Source: Bacillus rubiinfantis
Lineage (GTDB): Bacteria; Bacillota; Bacilli; Bacillales; Cytobacillaceae
Length of the DNA: 34,272 bases
Direction: 5' to 3'
Assembly (NCBI GenBank): GCA_000752035.1
Contig: CCFE01000016.1
Location: 120,729-155,000, forward strand
Of the stretch, positions 1-5,647 are shown piece by piece; within the stretch, counting starts at the first letter, position 1; the number at the start of each line of letters is the position of its first letter. The position numbers were made by a program, and so were the translations under genes. A model generated the notes under the pieces. That model ran no database searches and was not told where the DNA came from. It saw only the letters and a list, made by a program, of their open reading frames with translations.

Positions 1-33
1 ATTAAGTGGAAAATAATAAATCATCAAAAAGTG

Positions 34-681
34 TTAACTAACATTACTTTTTATTCCAATATTACCAGAATTCACTGAATAGACTTGATGACATAATGAT
101 TCAATGTCAATATTATTATGTGATGTTAACAGAATCGTTGCACCTCGTACGTTTTCCTCCTTAATAATATCGTAAACTTTCTTCACAGAATTTTCATCTA
201 ACCCATTCATTGGCTCATCTAAAAGAATTAATTGTGGTTTTTCCATAACACACTGAGCGATTGCTAACTTCTGTTTCATTCCAAGGGAATAAGTTTTGAC
301 TGGTCTTTTGTCGTTAGGATCGAGTCCAACCCTTTCAATGGCATTTTTTATTTCAATATTACCAATCTTTTTGTTTATTCCTGCTAAAAATTTTAAATTA
401 TCGAATCCCGAATACTGTTCTAAAAATCCCGGCTTTTCCAAAATAATACTTGTACTCTTCGGAAAAGATATATCTTTATGTAAAACGTCACCAAAGACAT
501 TAATAGTTCCACTTGTTGGTTTAACTAATCCACTAATAACTCTAAATAACATAGATTTTCCAGAGCCATTATGTCCAACAAAACCATGAACTTTTCCTTT
601 CATGAGTACCAAGTTAATGTTATTTAATACTATATTTCCTCTTATTACTTTAGTTACATTAGTCAATTGAATATTATTCAT
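34..681 (-). CDS. ABC transporter ATP-binding protein
   Basis: A 215-aa nucleotide-binding subunit that should power the membrane proteins encoded just upstream. Visible motifs are Walker A GHNGSGKS (residues 36-43), signature YSLGMKQ (131-137), Walker B LILLDEP (151-157) and the switch His in LLTSHN (His188). The Q-loop position reads EKPGF, so Glu replaces the usual Gln. It is short and has no fused membrane domain, as in ABC-2 type exporters and bacteriocin self-protection transporters. ATG at 681 is chosen because the preceding GTGGGGGA is the ribosome-binding site; an in-frame GTG at 693 lies inside it. It is the last gene of the leftward cassette, 164 bases after the third permease gene. 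The substrate cannot be read from the sequence; export or immunity linked to the secreted protein at 3222-3620 is inference. Confidence 0.9.
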   Translation of the reverse strand: MNNIQLTNVTKVIRGNIVLNNINLVLMKGKVHGFVGHNGSGKSMLFRVISGLVKPTSGTINVFGDVLHKDISFPKSTSIILEKPGFLEQYSGFDNLKFLAGINKKIGNIEIKNAIERVGLDPNDKRPVKTYSLGMKQKLAIAQCVMEKPQLILLDEPMNGLDENSVKKVYDIIKEENVRGATILLTSHNNIDIESLCHQVYSVNSGNIGIKSNVS

Positions 682-845
682 ATTTTCCCCCACTTAATTA
701 AGTTGGTAATATTTACAGCAAAAATCACTGTGGATTGGATCACCTTTTTCTCAAATAGATCATTTTCTTGTCACGGGTGGATCAAAATGATGGCACAACT
801 GGGTCAATTCAATGGCTGTAACCATTTGATTCATTAATTTCTATC

Positions 846-1553
846 CTAATAATAGTCTTTTAATTTTCCTTTCATTAGAATAAGATATCCAAGTACGAAT
901 ATTAATAGAAACTCAGAAATGAACGTTAGAATCAACATATTTTTCCCCGTAAAATTATCAATCATACTAAAATATAATGGTAAATATATTTTTGGAATAT
1001 TTACACTCACATAAAAGAGAGTAAGAATAGTCAAATTTGCTATATTAGTAGAAATAAACATTCTTAGAAACACCCAAATTATTGAATGTAAGTAAAAGTT
1101 TACGACAATAAAAAGAAATTGTAGAAAGATTAATGAACCTAAATGTAAATTGACCTTATATATATTAAATCCACAAATGGCAATAAAAAATGAAGCTGAT
1201 ATATATATCAAAGTGAAAACAAACCCCATTATTAGTTTATTTATCCAAAAAAGGGTTATATTTTGCTGAAGAATAAGTAAGTTGTATTCAAAATATTTCA
1301 ATCTGGGTTTCCAAAGTATTTGATTTAATATAACATAACCGAAGCAAAAGAATATCCAATATATCCAGTTCATTTTATAATTTTGAACTGAACCAAATAA
1401 TAAACTCATCGCATCGGTTAAAACCCAACCATTTTCAACAAGGTTATTCTGTAAGTAAACTACTGTACTTAATATTGGGATTAGTATAATTACAATTAAC
1501 AGTTTAAGAATATCTTCTTTTATAAGCCTAAACTCTAAAAATAAATATTTCAT
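846..1553 (-). CDS. polytopic membrane protein, ABC permease-like (third of cassette)
   Basis: A 235-aa very hydrophobic protein with about six predicted membrane spans. A short basic/acidic N-terminus (MKYLFLEFRLIKEDILK) precedes the first span at about residues 18-35, and the C-terminus is MKGKLKDYY. Its start codon overlaps the stop of the preceding gene by four bases (ATGA), so the two are translationally coupled; CAGGAAG lies 7 bases upstream. I recognise no named family. Size, topology and position between two other membrane proteins and an ATPase make it a likely permease subunit of an ABC-2-like exporter. Base composition is much more AT-rich than the ribosomal and replication genes further right. 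Confidence 0.75.
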   Translation of the reverse strand: MKYLFLEFRLIKEDILKLLIVIILIPILSTVVYLQNNLVENGWVLTDAMSLLFGSVQNYKMNWIYWIFFCFGYVILNQILWKPRLKYFEYNLLILQQNITLFWINKLIMGFVFTLIYISASFFIAICGFNIYKVNLHLGSLIFLQFLFIVVNFYLHSIIWVFLRMFISTNIANLTILTLFYVSVNIPKIYLPLYFSMIDNFTGKNMLILTFISEFLLIFVLGYLILMKGKLKDYY

Positions 1554-2284
1554 ATTTTTTCTTCCTGATTATAATAATTTATATTATTTGATGTAAAATG
1601 GACTAAATTTATTAATATAATTAGTACAGAAAATAATACGAAAAAATTACTTATTGGTGATGTTATTTCGCTCAAATACATAAAATATGGGATCAAACTA
1701 AATGTAAACCTATCTAATATAACAAATACGATTAAAATAATTGCACTTAGTATTTTATTTTTAATAATGTTTGCCAGTGAAATGAAAATTAAACCTATAA
1801 TAGTAGTTATAAAGAAATATACATATGCAAAATATGCAAATGAATTCTTCTGTTCTGACTCCGGTACATAAAGAAATATGGAAGTGTAATTTATTATGTT
1901 AGGGTAAAATATGAATTTTACTACAGAAGTACAAATACTCCCTAACAACATCATTATTATCGAGAAAAGAATAGAAATTACAAATACTGTGAATATTTTA
2001 TATGTGCCTATTTGCTCTCTACTATTAAACCTTCTTAAAATTTGCCAATCGGTTAATTTAAATATTGAACCCATTAGAATTAAAAATAAAGGAATATGAA
2101 AAAATTCATATCGAAAAAGTAACACATAATCTTTGGTAGAATGCCATTTTAGTAAGATAATTGAATTTCCTGGTACTGTTGCTGCAAACATTAGTAATGT
2201 TACTATTCCCATTACTATAATTATTAGTTTCATTTTCACTTTTAGATCTTGAAATACAAAAGTAATATATCTATGAAAATACAT
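1550..2284 (-). CDS. polytopic membrane protein, ABC permease-like (second of cassette)
   Basis: A 244-aa integral membrane protein with about six hydrophobic segments and a basic amphipathic start (MYFHRYITFVFQDLKVKMK). It overlaps the 3' end of the upstream permease gene by 14 bases and the downstream one by four, so the three membrane genes form one tightly packed operon. The start is uncertain: ATG at 2284 is used, but GTG at 2287 is adjacent, and the GGAG upstream is rather far from both. No catalytic or binding motif is evident, and family assignment is not possible from sequence reading. By context it is a membrane subunit of the ABC system. Confidence 0.72.
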   Translation of the reverse strand: MYFHRYITFVFQDLKVKMKLIIIVMGIVTLLMFAATVPGNSIILLKWHSTKDYVLLFRYEFFHIPLFLILMGSIFKLTDWQILRRFNSREQIGTYKIFTVFVISILFSIIMMLLGSICTSVVKFIFYPNIINYTSIFLYVPESEQKNSFAYFAYVYFFITTIIGLIFISLANIIKNKILSAIILIVFVILDRFTFSLIPYFMYLSEITSPISNFFVLFSVLIILINLVHFTSNNINYYNQEEKI

Positions 2285-3149
2285 CACGGTTTTTCTTCAC
2301 TCCATATAAATACATAATTAAAGCAATTATCAGTTGGATAAAATAAACATAGATTATTATTGTGTATGATAATCCTTCAACTGGTTGCTTAGGATCTAAA
2401 AAATTGAAGGGATCCCAAGATAATTTTCCAACAACAGTAAAGATTAACCATGACCCAATGTAAACTATCTGTGGAAAGAAAATAATTAAATATCGATTAT
2501 TATTTATTAATGAGAATGCAAGCCCAATACAAATGTACCCGCTGGCGAATAACCCTCCTAAGAGATAATAAACCGCTATATATAAATATGGAGACTTAGC
2601 TAGTAAATCAGAAAATAGATCTTTCTTATCTCCTATAAAAGTATCGTCAGGTAAACTAACTGTTCCTTCTAACATTTCTTTATAAAAATTTGTATAGTTG
2701 GAGTAGTCCCAGTGACCTGCCAAGATATTAATTAAAAGAATTCCAATGGCCAATGGAAGAACAAATAATAAAAAGGATATTATGTATGTGAATAAAAACT
2801 TCTTTGAAAAATACGATACCTTGCTCATACGCATTAAACTGTAATTGATATTTCCAGTATTTTTATCTATATAAATTGAATCTGTTAATGAAATCGAAAT
2901 CAATAATGGAAATAAGAAATAATATAATGAAGAAAATACATTCGAGATAGAAAGCCCCACCCACTCCTTATATGGGGAAACAAACACTAATACCTCTTTA
3001 TTATTCTTAAATAAACTTTGGTATAAATTATAATTTTCATTAAAGTTCCTCACTCCAGTTATTACCGACATTAATACTATTAGTAATAATCCCAAAATAC
3101 TGATGTAAAAATTTCTATTCTTAAAAAGCCTTATTAACTCTATATACAT
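2271..3149 (-). CDS. ABC-2-like membrane permease (first of cassette)
   Basis: A 292-aa membrane protein with the layout of ABC-2 permeases. An N-terminal span (about residues 14-32) is followed by a long extracytoplasmic segment (about 33-70), then spans near 72-90, 118-145, 190-215, 222-240 and 262-283, with a basic C-terminal tail. A hydrophilic, acidic loop at about 148-185 (DDTFIGDKKD) separates two span groups. ATG at 3149 follows AAAAGGGG at eight bases, a strong ribosome-binding site. The gene lies 72 bases downstream of the secreted-protein gene, separated from it by a hairpin that may lower read-through. Role as transporter subunit is inferred from topology and operon. Confidence 0.78.
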   Translation of the reverse strand: MYIELIRLFKNRNFYISILGLLLIVLMSVITGVRNFNENYNLYQSLFKNNKEVLVFVSPYKEWVGLSISNVFSSLYYFLFPLLISISLTDSIYIDKNTGNINYSLMRMSKVSYFSKKFLFTYIISFLLFVLPLAIGILLINILAGHWDYSNYTNFYKEMLEGTVSLPDDTFIGDKKDLFSDLLAKSPYLYIAVYYLLGGLFASGYICIGLAFSLINNNRYLIIFFPQIVYIGSWLIFTVVGKLSWDPFNFLDPKQPVEGLSYTIIIYVYFIQLIIALIMYLYGVKKNRDVFS

Positions 3150-3166
3150 TATGTATACCCCTTTTC

Positions 3167-3210
3167 AAAGACTTGACTCTCATAATTAAAATTTAGAGAG
3201 TCAAGCTTTT
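3167..3210 (-). terminator. inter-cistronic hairpin between secreted-protein gene and ABC genes
   Basis: A perfect 9-bp stem (CTTGACTCT at 3172-3180 pairing with AGAGTCAAG at 3197-3205) with a 16-base loop, extendable by AAAG/CTTT across one mismatch. Read leftward, the stem is followed only by TCTTTG, a poor U-tract, so it looks like a partial terminator or mRNA-stabilising hairpin. Such structures often let an abundant secreted peptide be expressed above its transporter; that use here is inference. Confidence 0.55.
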
Positions 3211-3221
3211 TAATGTAGCAA

Positions 3222-3620
3222 TTATTTAGTGTCTGGGTACCAAGCCCCAGCAATTTCAACAGTTACAGATGTCCAAGCTGCATTTTCTGCTACTAGTCCA
3301 ATAGTTCTGCCAACTGCACTTTGGTCGATTGTAAAATTTCTTGTATCGTTATCCGTCACACCTGTTGCTGTTGGTGAAACTTTAGTTTCTGCCCTCCCAC
3401 CCATGGCATGCCACATGTTTGTCTTATATGTAGAACCTACAACAGAATTTACAACTTTTGCCTTACTATTATTACTTTTAGTATCTGTTCCTAATGTAAC
3501 ATTCATGGTGAGCGAGGGAAGTGTTTTGGCATAAGATATTTTGGCAGTTCCTGCACTAGCACTACCTGCCCCCACTAATACTCCTAAAGCACAAACAGTC
3601 GTTAAAATCTTGTTCTTCAT
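3222..3620 (-). CDS. small secreted protein, DUF2712-like
   Basis: A 132-aa exported protein. The N-terminus is a Sec signal peptide: MKNK, hydrophobic core about 5-17, and small-residue site SASA before Gly24. The mature part is about 109 aa, rich in Thr/Ser/Asn/Val, with no Cys, and with aromatic landmarks NMWHAMGG, AAWTSV and a C-terminal AGAWYPDTK. Overall it resembles the DUF2712 class of secreted Bacillus/Listeria proteins and, less so, lactococcin-972-like bacteriocins; this is from memory and tentative. No double-glycine leader is present and no peptidase domain is encoded nearby, so export should be by Sec rather than by the adjacent ABC proteins. It heads the cassette. The ATG at 3620 has a modest GTGGAAAG ribosome-binding site. 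Function unknown: secreted toxin, antimicrobial or envelope protein are all possible. Confidence 0.7.
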   Translation of the reverse strand: MKNKILTTVCALGVLVGAGSASAGTAKISYAKTLPSLTMNVTLGTDTKSNNSKAKVVNSVVGSTYKTNMWHAMGGRAETKVSPTATGVTDNDTRNFTIDQSAVGRTIGLVAENAAWTSVTVEIAGAWYPDTK

Positions 3621-3921
3621 CTTTCCACGTACTTTTTATAAAATATTTAAGAAAAAAATCTACCCTTTATGGGCATTTTTTTTAAATTAGATTCTACAAA
3701 TTTTGTAAAATTCCTTTATTTTTTTATGAATTTTTTTACTATTTTTACAGTATTTATCACAAAAGTTAGCCACTTCATTTTATTTTGTACCATATTTGGA
3801 AGTGCACTTTACATCATACTTTTGGCTTTAGAACCGATTTTGAAATAGTAACTAAAAAAAATATGAAAAAAAATTTTAGACAAACAAAAAAAGGGAAAAT
3901 AGTACGTTATTTTAGAGCAAT

Positions 3922-3961
3922 AAAAAAACGCCAAAACACTGTAATAACAATGTTTTTGGCG
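3922..3961 (-). terminator. intrinsic terminator, distal to rpsR
   Basis: A long stem (CGCCAAAACA at 3929-3938 against TGTTTTTGGCG at 3951-3961, one bulge) is followed leftward by seven Ts (3928-3922). It lies about 80 bases beyond the first rpsR terminator and would insulate the accessory cassette from ribosomal-operon transcription. Confidence 0.75.
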
Positions 3962-4032
3962 TTGTTTGGTGTCAAACTTGAGAATATAACACATTTCTGT
4001 ATGTTTGTAATCCAATGATATTTTGTGTATAA

Positions 4033-4060
4033 CGAAAAGAAGACCGTCATTGACGGTCCT
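4033..4060 (-). terminator. intrinsic terminator of rpsF-ssb-rpsR
   Basis: GACCGTC (4042-4048) and GACGGTC (4052-4058) form a 7-bp stem with a 3-base loop; leftward the stem is followed by TTCTTTT. It is placed 28 bases after the rpsR stop. Confidence 0.75.
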
Positions 4061-4085
4061 CCAATTTATTAAATATACAATTTTA

Positions 4086-4325
4086 TTATTCACCAGCCAC
4101 AAATGGTAATAATGCCATTTGACGAGCGCGTTTGATAGCAACAGTTAATTTACGTTGATATTTTGCGCTTGTTCCAGTTACACGGCGTGGTAAAATTTTT
4201 CCACGTTCAGAGATGAATTTTTTAAGTAAATCCACATCTTTATAGTCGATGCGAGTGATGCCATTTGCTGTGAAATAGCACACTTTACGACGCTTTGCAC
4301 GTCCGCCTTTGCGTCCTCCTGCCAT
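4086..4325 (-). CDS. rpsR: 30S ribosomal protein S18
   Basis: A 79-aa small-subunit protein, usual family length. It has a basic Gly/Arg/Lys N-terminus (MAGGRKGGRAKRRK), the CYFTANGI segment with a single Cys, and the core ILPRRVTGTSAKYQRKL followed by AIKRARQMALLPF. S18 pairs with S6 on the 30S platform; S6 is encoded at the head of the same operon. GGAGGGAATTCTC precedes the ATG. It is the last gene of rpsF-ssb-rpsR, 41 bases after ssb, and is followed by two terminators. Confidence 0.98.
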   Translation of the reverse strand: MAGGRKGGRAKRRKVCYFTANGITRIDYKDVDLLKKFISERGKILPRRVTGTSAKYQRKLTVAIKRARQMALLPFVAGE

Positions 4326-4366
4326 GAGAATTCCCTCCTTATCGCTATTTATTCAAAACTGGTTTT

Positions 4367-4882
4367 CTAGAATGGAAGATCGTCATCAGAAATGTCAATT
4401 TGACCGCTTCCTGCAAATGGATCATCGTCCACTCTGGTAAACCCTTGATTGGATGGTTGTCGCTGATTCTGATTACCGCCTCCATACGGATCCCCTTGGG
4501 GTTCACGTGGTGGCGCACCGTAGAAGTCGTTGTTGTTTCTGCCGCTATTGCCGCCTGATGCGCTTTTTGGTTCCAAAAATTGAACACTTTCCGCCAATAC
4601 TTCTGTTACATATACACGGCGCCCGTCTTGTCCCTCATAATTTCGAGTTTGAATACGGCCATCCACACCAGCTAAACTGCCTTTCTTTAAGAAGTTAGCA
4701 ACATTCTCAGCAGCCTTCCGCCAAACAACACAGTTGATAAAATCAGCTTCGCGCTCACCTTGCTGATTGGAAAATGGACGATTGCACGCTAATGTAAAGG
4801 TAGCTACTGCTACACCACTAGGTGTATAGCGTAATTCTGGATCCTTTGTTAAACGGCCAACAAGCACGACACGATTCATCAT
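4367..4882 (-). CDS. ssb: single-stranded DNA-binding protein
   Basis: A 171-aa SSB of the Bacillus SsbA type. The OB fold occupies about residues 1-106 (NRVVLVGRLTKDPELRYTP, then ADFINCVVWRKAAENVANFLKKGSLAGVDGR), followed by a Gly/Asn/Gln/Pro-rich linker and the acidic tip DISDDDLPF that binds partner proteins at the fork. GAGGAG lies about 10 bases before ATG 4882; a second ATG follows at once, and the first is used because SsbA also begins with two residues before NRVV. The distance to rpsF (211 bases) is long for this operon because a repeat element and a parS-like palindrome lie between them. Confidence 0.97.
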   Translation of the reverse strand: MMNRVVLVGRLTKDPELRYTPSGVAVATFTLACNRPFSNQQGEREADFINCVVWRKAAENVANFLKKGSLAGVDGRIQTRNYEGQDGRRVYVTEVLAESVQFLEPKSASGGNSGRNNNDFYGAPPREPQGDPYGGGNQNQRQPSNQGFTRVDDDPFAGSGQIDISDDDLPF

Positions 4883-4910
4883 CAGAATTCAACTCCTCAC
4901 CTTTCCAAAA

Positions 4911-4926
4911 TGTTCCACGTGGAACG
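4911..4926. promoter_or_regulatory. parS-like ParB-binding palindrome
   Basis: TGTTCCACGTGGAACG contains a perfect 14-bp palindrome, GTTCCACGTGGAAC. It differs from the B. subtilis site TGTTCCACGTGAAACA at two positions (12 and 16). It lies 29 bases before the ssb start codon and about 9.7 kb from the strong parS in spo0J. ParB could bind it weakly; it could also be an unrelated palindrome. Confidence 0.55.
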
Positions 4927-4944
4927 CTTTGAGAAATTTATAAT

Positions 4945-5090
4945 TGTCTAGCTCCAGCTCCCATCAGCTAGTGCCCTTCACCCTTCTCCCTACGATAAGT
5001 CAACATCGAATCACTACACTCTTCGTGTTTCCTTGATCTCAGTCGAAGTGCTCCAGGGCATACGCCGATAAACGGTCGCTTCCGCTTTTC
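4945..5090. repeat. interspersed repeat element inside the rpsF-ssb operon
   Basis: A non-coding block of about 146 bp that starts TGTCTAGCTCCAGC and ends CGCTTCCGCTTTTC. These ends match a family of roughly 100-200 bp extragenic elements I know from many Bacillaceae genomes (ends recalled, not searched). The inside is imperfectly self-complementary: TGCCCT (4972-4977) pairs with AGGGCA (5055-5060), with shorter internal hairpins. It ends three bases from the rpsF stop codon. Confidence 0.6.
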
Positions 5091-5093
5091 GTT

Positions 5094-5381
5094 TTATTCT
5101 TCTTCTTTAATTACGATGTGGCGAATGATATCTTCGCTAATTTTTGCAAGACGAGAAAATTCTTGCACTGCAGCTGCTGAAGAAGTTGTATTTACGATTT
5201 CGTAATAGCCATCACGGAAATCATTGATTTCATATGCTAGACGGCGTTTACCCCAGTCTTTTGTTTCAGCAGTTTCCGCACCATTATCAAGAAGAACAGT
5301 GTTAAAACGCTCAATAAGAGCCTTCTTCGCTTCATCTTCAATGTTTGGGCGGATGATGTACATAATTTCGTACTTACTCAT
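5094..5381 (-). CDS. rpsF: 30S ribosomal protein S6
   Basis: A 95-aa primary rRNA-binding protein, matching the B. subtilis length. Landmarks are SKYEIMYIIRPNIEDEAKKA, GKRRLAYEINDFRDGYYEI and the C-terminal DIIRHIVIKEEE. The ATG at 5381 is used because GTG codons further upstream fall inside the ribosome-binding site AAAGGAGGTGACC. It heads the operon with ssb and rpsR and is preceded by a strong promoter and a leader that fits the S6:S18 autoregulatory structure. Confidence 0.98.
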   Translation of the reverse strand: MSKYEIMYIIRPNIEDEAKKALIERFNTVLLDNGAETAETKDWGKRRLAYEINDFRDGYYEIVNTTSSAAAVQEFSRLAKISEDIIRHIVIKEEE

Positions 5382-5388
5382 CACGGTC

Positions 5389-5430
5389 ACCTCCTTTTGG
5401 TCTTAACGGCCCTAATAATGGGCAAGGAGC
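5389..5430 (-). promoter_or_regulatory. rpsF leader, S6:S18-binding RNA structure
   Basis: In the transcript CUCCUU (from 5429-5424) pairs with AAGGAG (from 5396-5391), enclosing a GCCC/GGGC hairpin (5423-5420 and 5412-5409). A CCG lies on the 3' side at 5409-5407. This matches the described bacterial S6:S18 leader: two helices with a conserved CCG in a bulge. The closing helix uses the rpsF Shine-Dalgarno bases, so binding of the S6:S18 pair would hide the ribosome-binding site. Structure is seen; regulation is inferred from the family. Confidence 0.72.
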
Positions 5431-5454
5431 AATATTCATTACTCACAAGTTCAA

Positions 5455-5483
5455 ATTATATCATAGCCTGGGTGGAAAAGCAA
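5455..5483 (-). promoter_or_regulatory. sigma-A promoter of rpsF-ssb-rpsR
   Basis: Read leftward, TTGCTT is followed after 17 bases by TATAAT with an extended TGA before it. This is a strong vegetative promoter about 75 bases before the rpsF start, leaving room for the S6:S18 leader. Confidence 0.8.
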
Positions 5484-5497
5484 TTTTTTCTCGGAAA

Positions 5498-5597
5498 CGC
5501 TAATAAATCTCTAGATTCGCTAATATAATGGTGAAATTCGCTAATAAAACTCTAAAATCGCTAATATCATGGTGAAATTCGCTAATAAAACGCAAAA
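5498..5597. repeat. short tandem repeat array between rpsF promoter and ychF terminator
   Basis: Five copies of CGCTAATA start at 5498, 5518, 5539, 5559 and 5580, spaced alternately 20 and 21 bases. The array is really a 41-bp double unit: alternate copies continue with ATGGTGAAATT and with AAACTCTAAAAT-like sequence. There is no unique spacer, so it is not a CRISPR. No coding potential is seen. Confidence 0.8.
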
Positions 5598-5612
5598 CTA
5601 TAGTTACAAATA

Positions 5613-5640
5613 AAAAAATGCCAGGCAGTAGTGCCTGACA
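5613..5640 (-). terminator. intrinsic terminator of ychF
   Basis: TGCCAGGCA (5619-5627) and TGCCTGACA (5632-5640) form a 9-bp stem with one imperfect pair and a GTAG loop. Leftward it is followed by a run of seven Ts. It starts 8 bases after the ychF stop. Confidence 0.85.
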
Positions 5641-5647
5641 CTCATAA

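Larger units (their letters stand above)
3621..4085. other. AT-rich intergenic region between rpsR and the secreted-protein gene
   Basis: The stretch holds two leftward terminator hairpins (4033-4060 and 3922-3961) and a very AT-rich 160-base leader before the secreted-protein gene. The leader probably contains that gene's promoter, but I cannot pick one with confidence. Short reading frames here (about 77 and 110 codons) are AT-rich, lack ribosome-binding sites and run through the terminators; I see no gene. Confidence 0.6.

Noticed and set aside
694..845. Short reading frame (about 24 codons, MNQMVTAIELTQLCHHFDPP) as a transposase remnant
   Set aside because: Too short and without a family match I can name; kept only as part of the possible IS-footprint observation.
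3222..3620. Bacteriocin with a double-glycine leader exported by the adjacent ABC proteins
   Set aside because: The N-terminus is a standard Sec signal peptide with an Ala-x-Ala site, there is no GG motif, and the ATPase lacks a C39 peptidase domain.
3785..4141. Short reading frames on both strands in the rpsR-secreted gene gap
   Set aside because: They are AT-rich, run through two terminator hairpins or into rpsR, and have no start signals.
4502..4517. CACGTG within ssb as a parS candidate
   Set aside because: Only the 6-bp core matches; the flanks differ at most positions.
4345..4587. 80-codon reading frame on the minus strand overlapping ssb
   Set aside because: It is an out-of-frame shadow of ssb, whose own frame has full family similarity; it has no ribosome-binding site.
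5498..5597. CRISPR array
   Set aside because: The repeats are 8-12 bases with repeating, not unique, spacers, and no cas gene is in the window.
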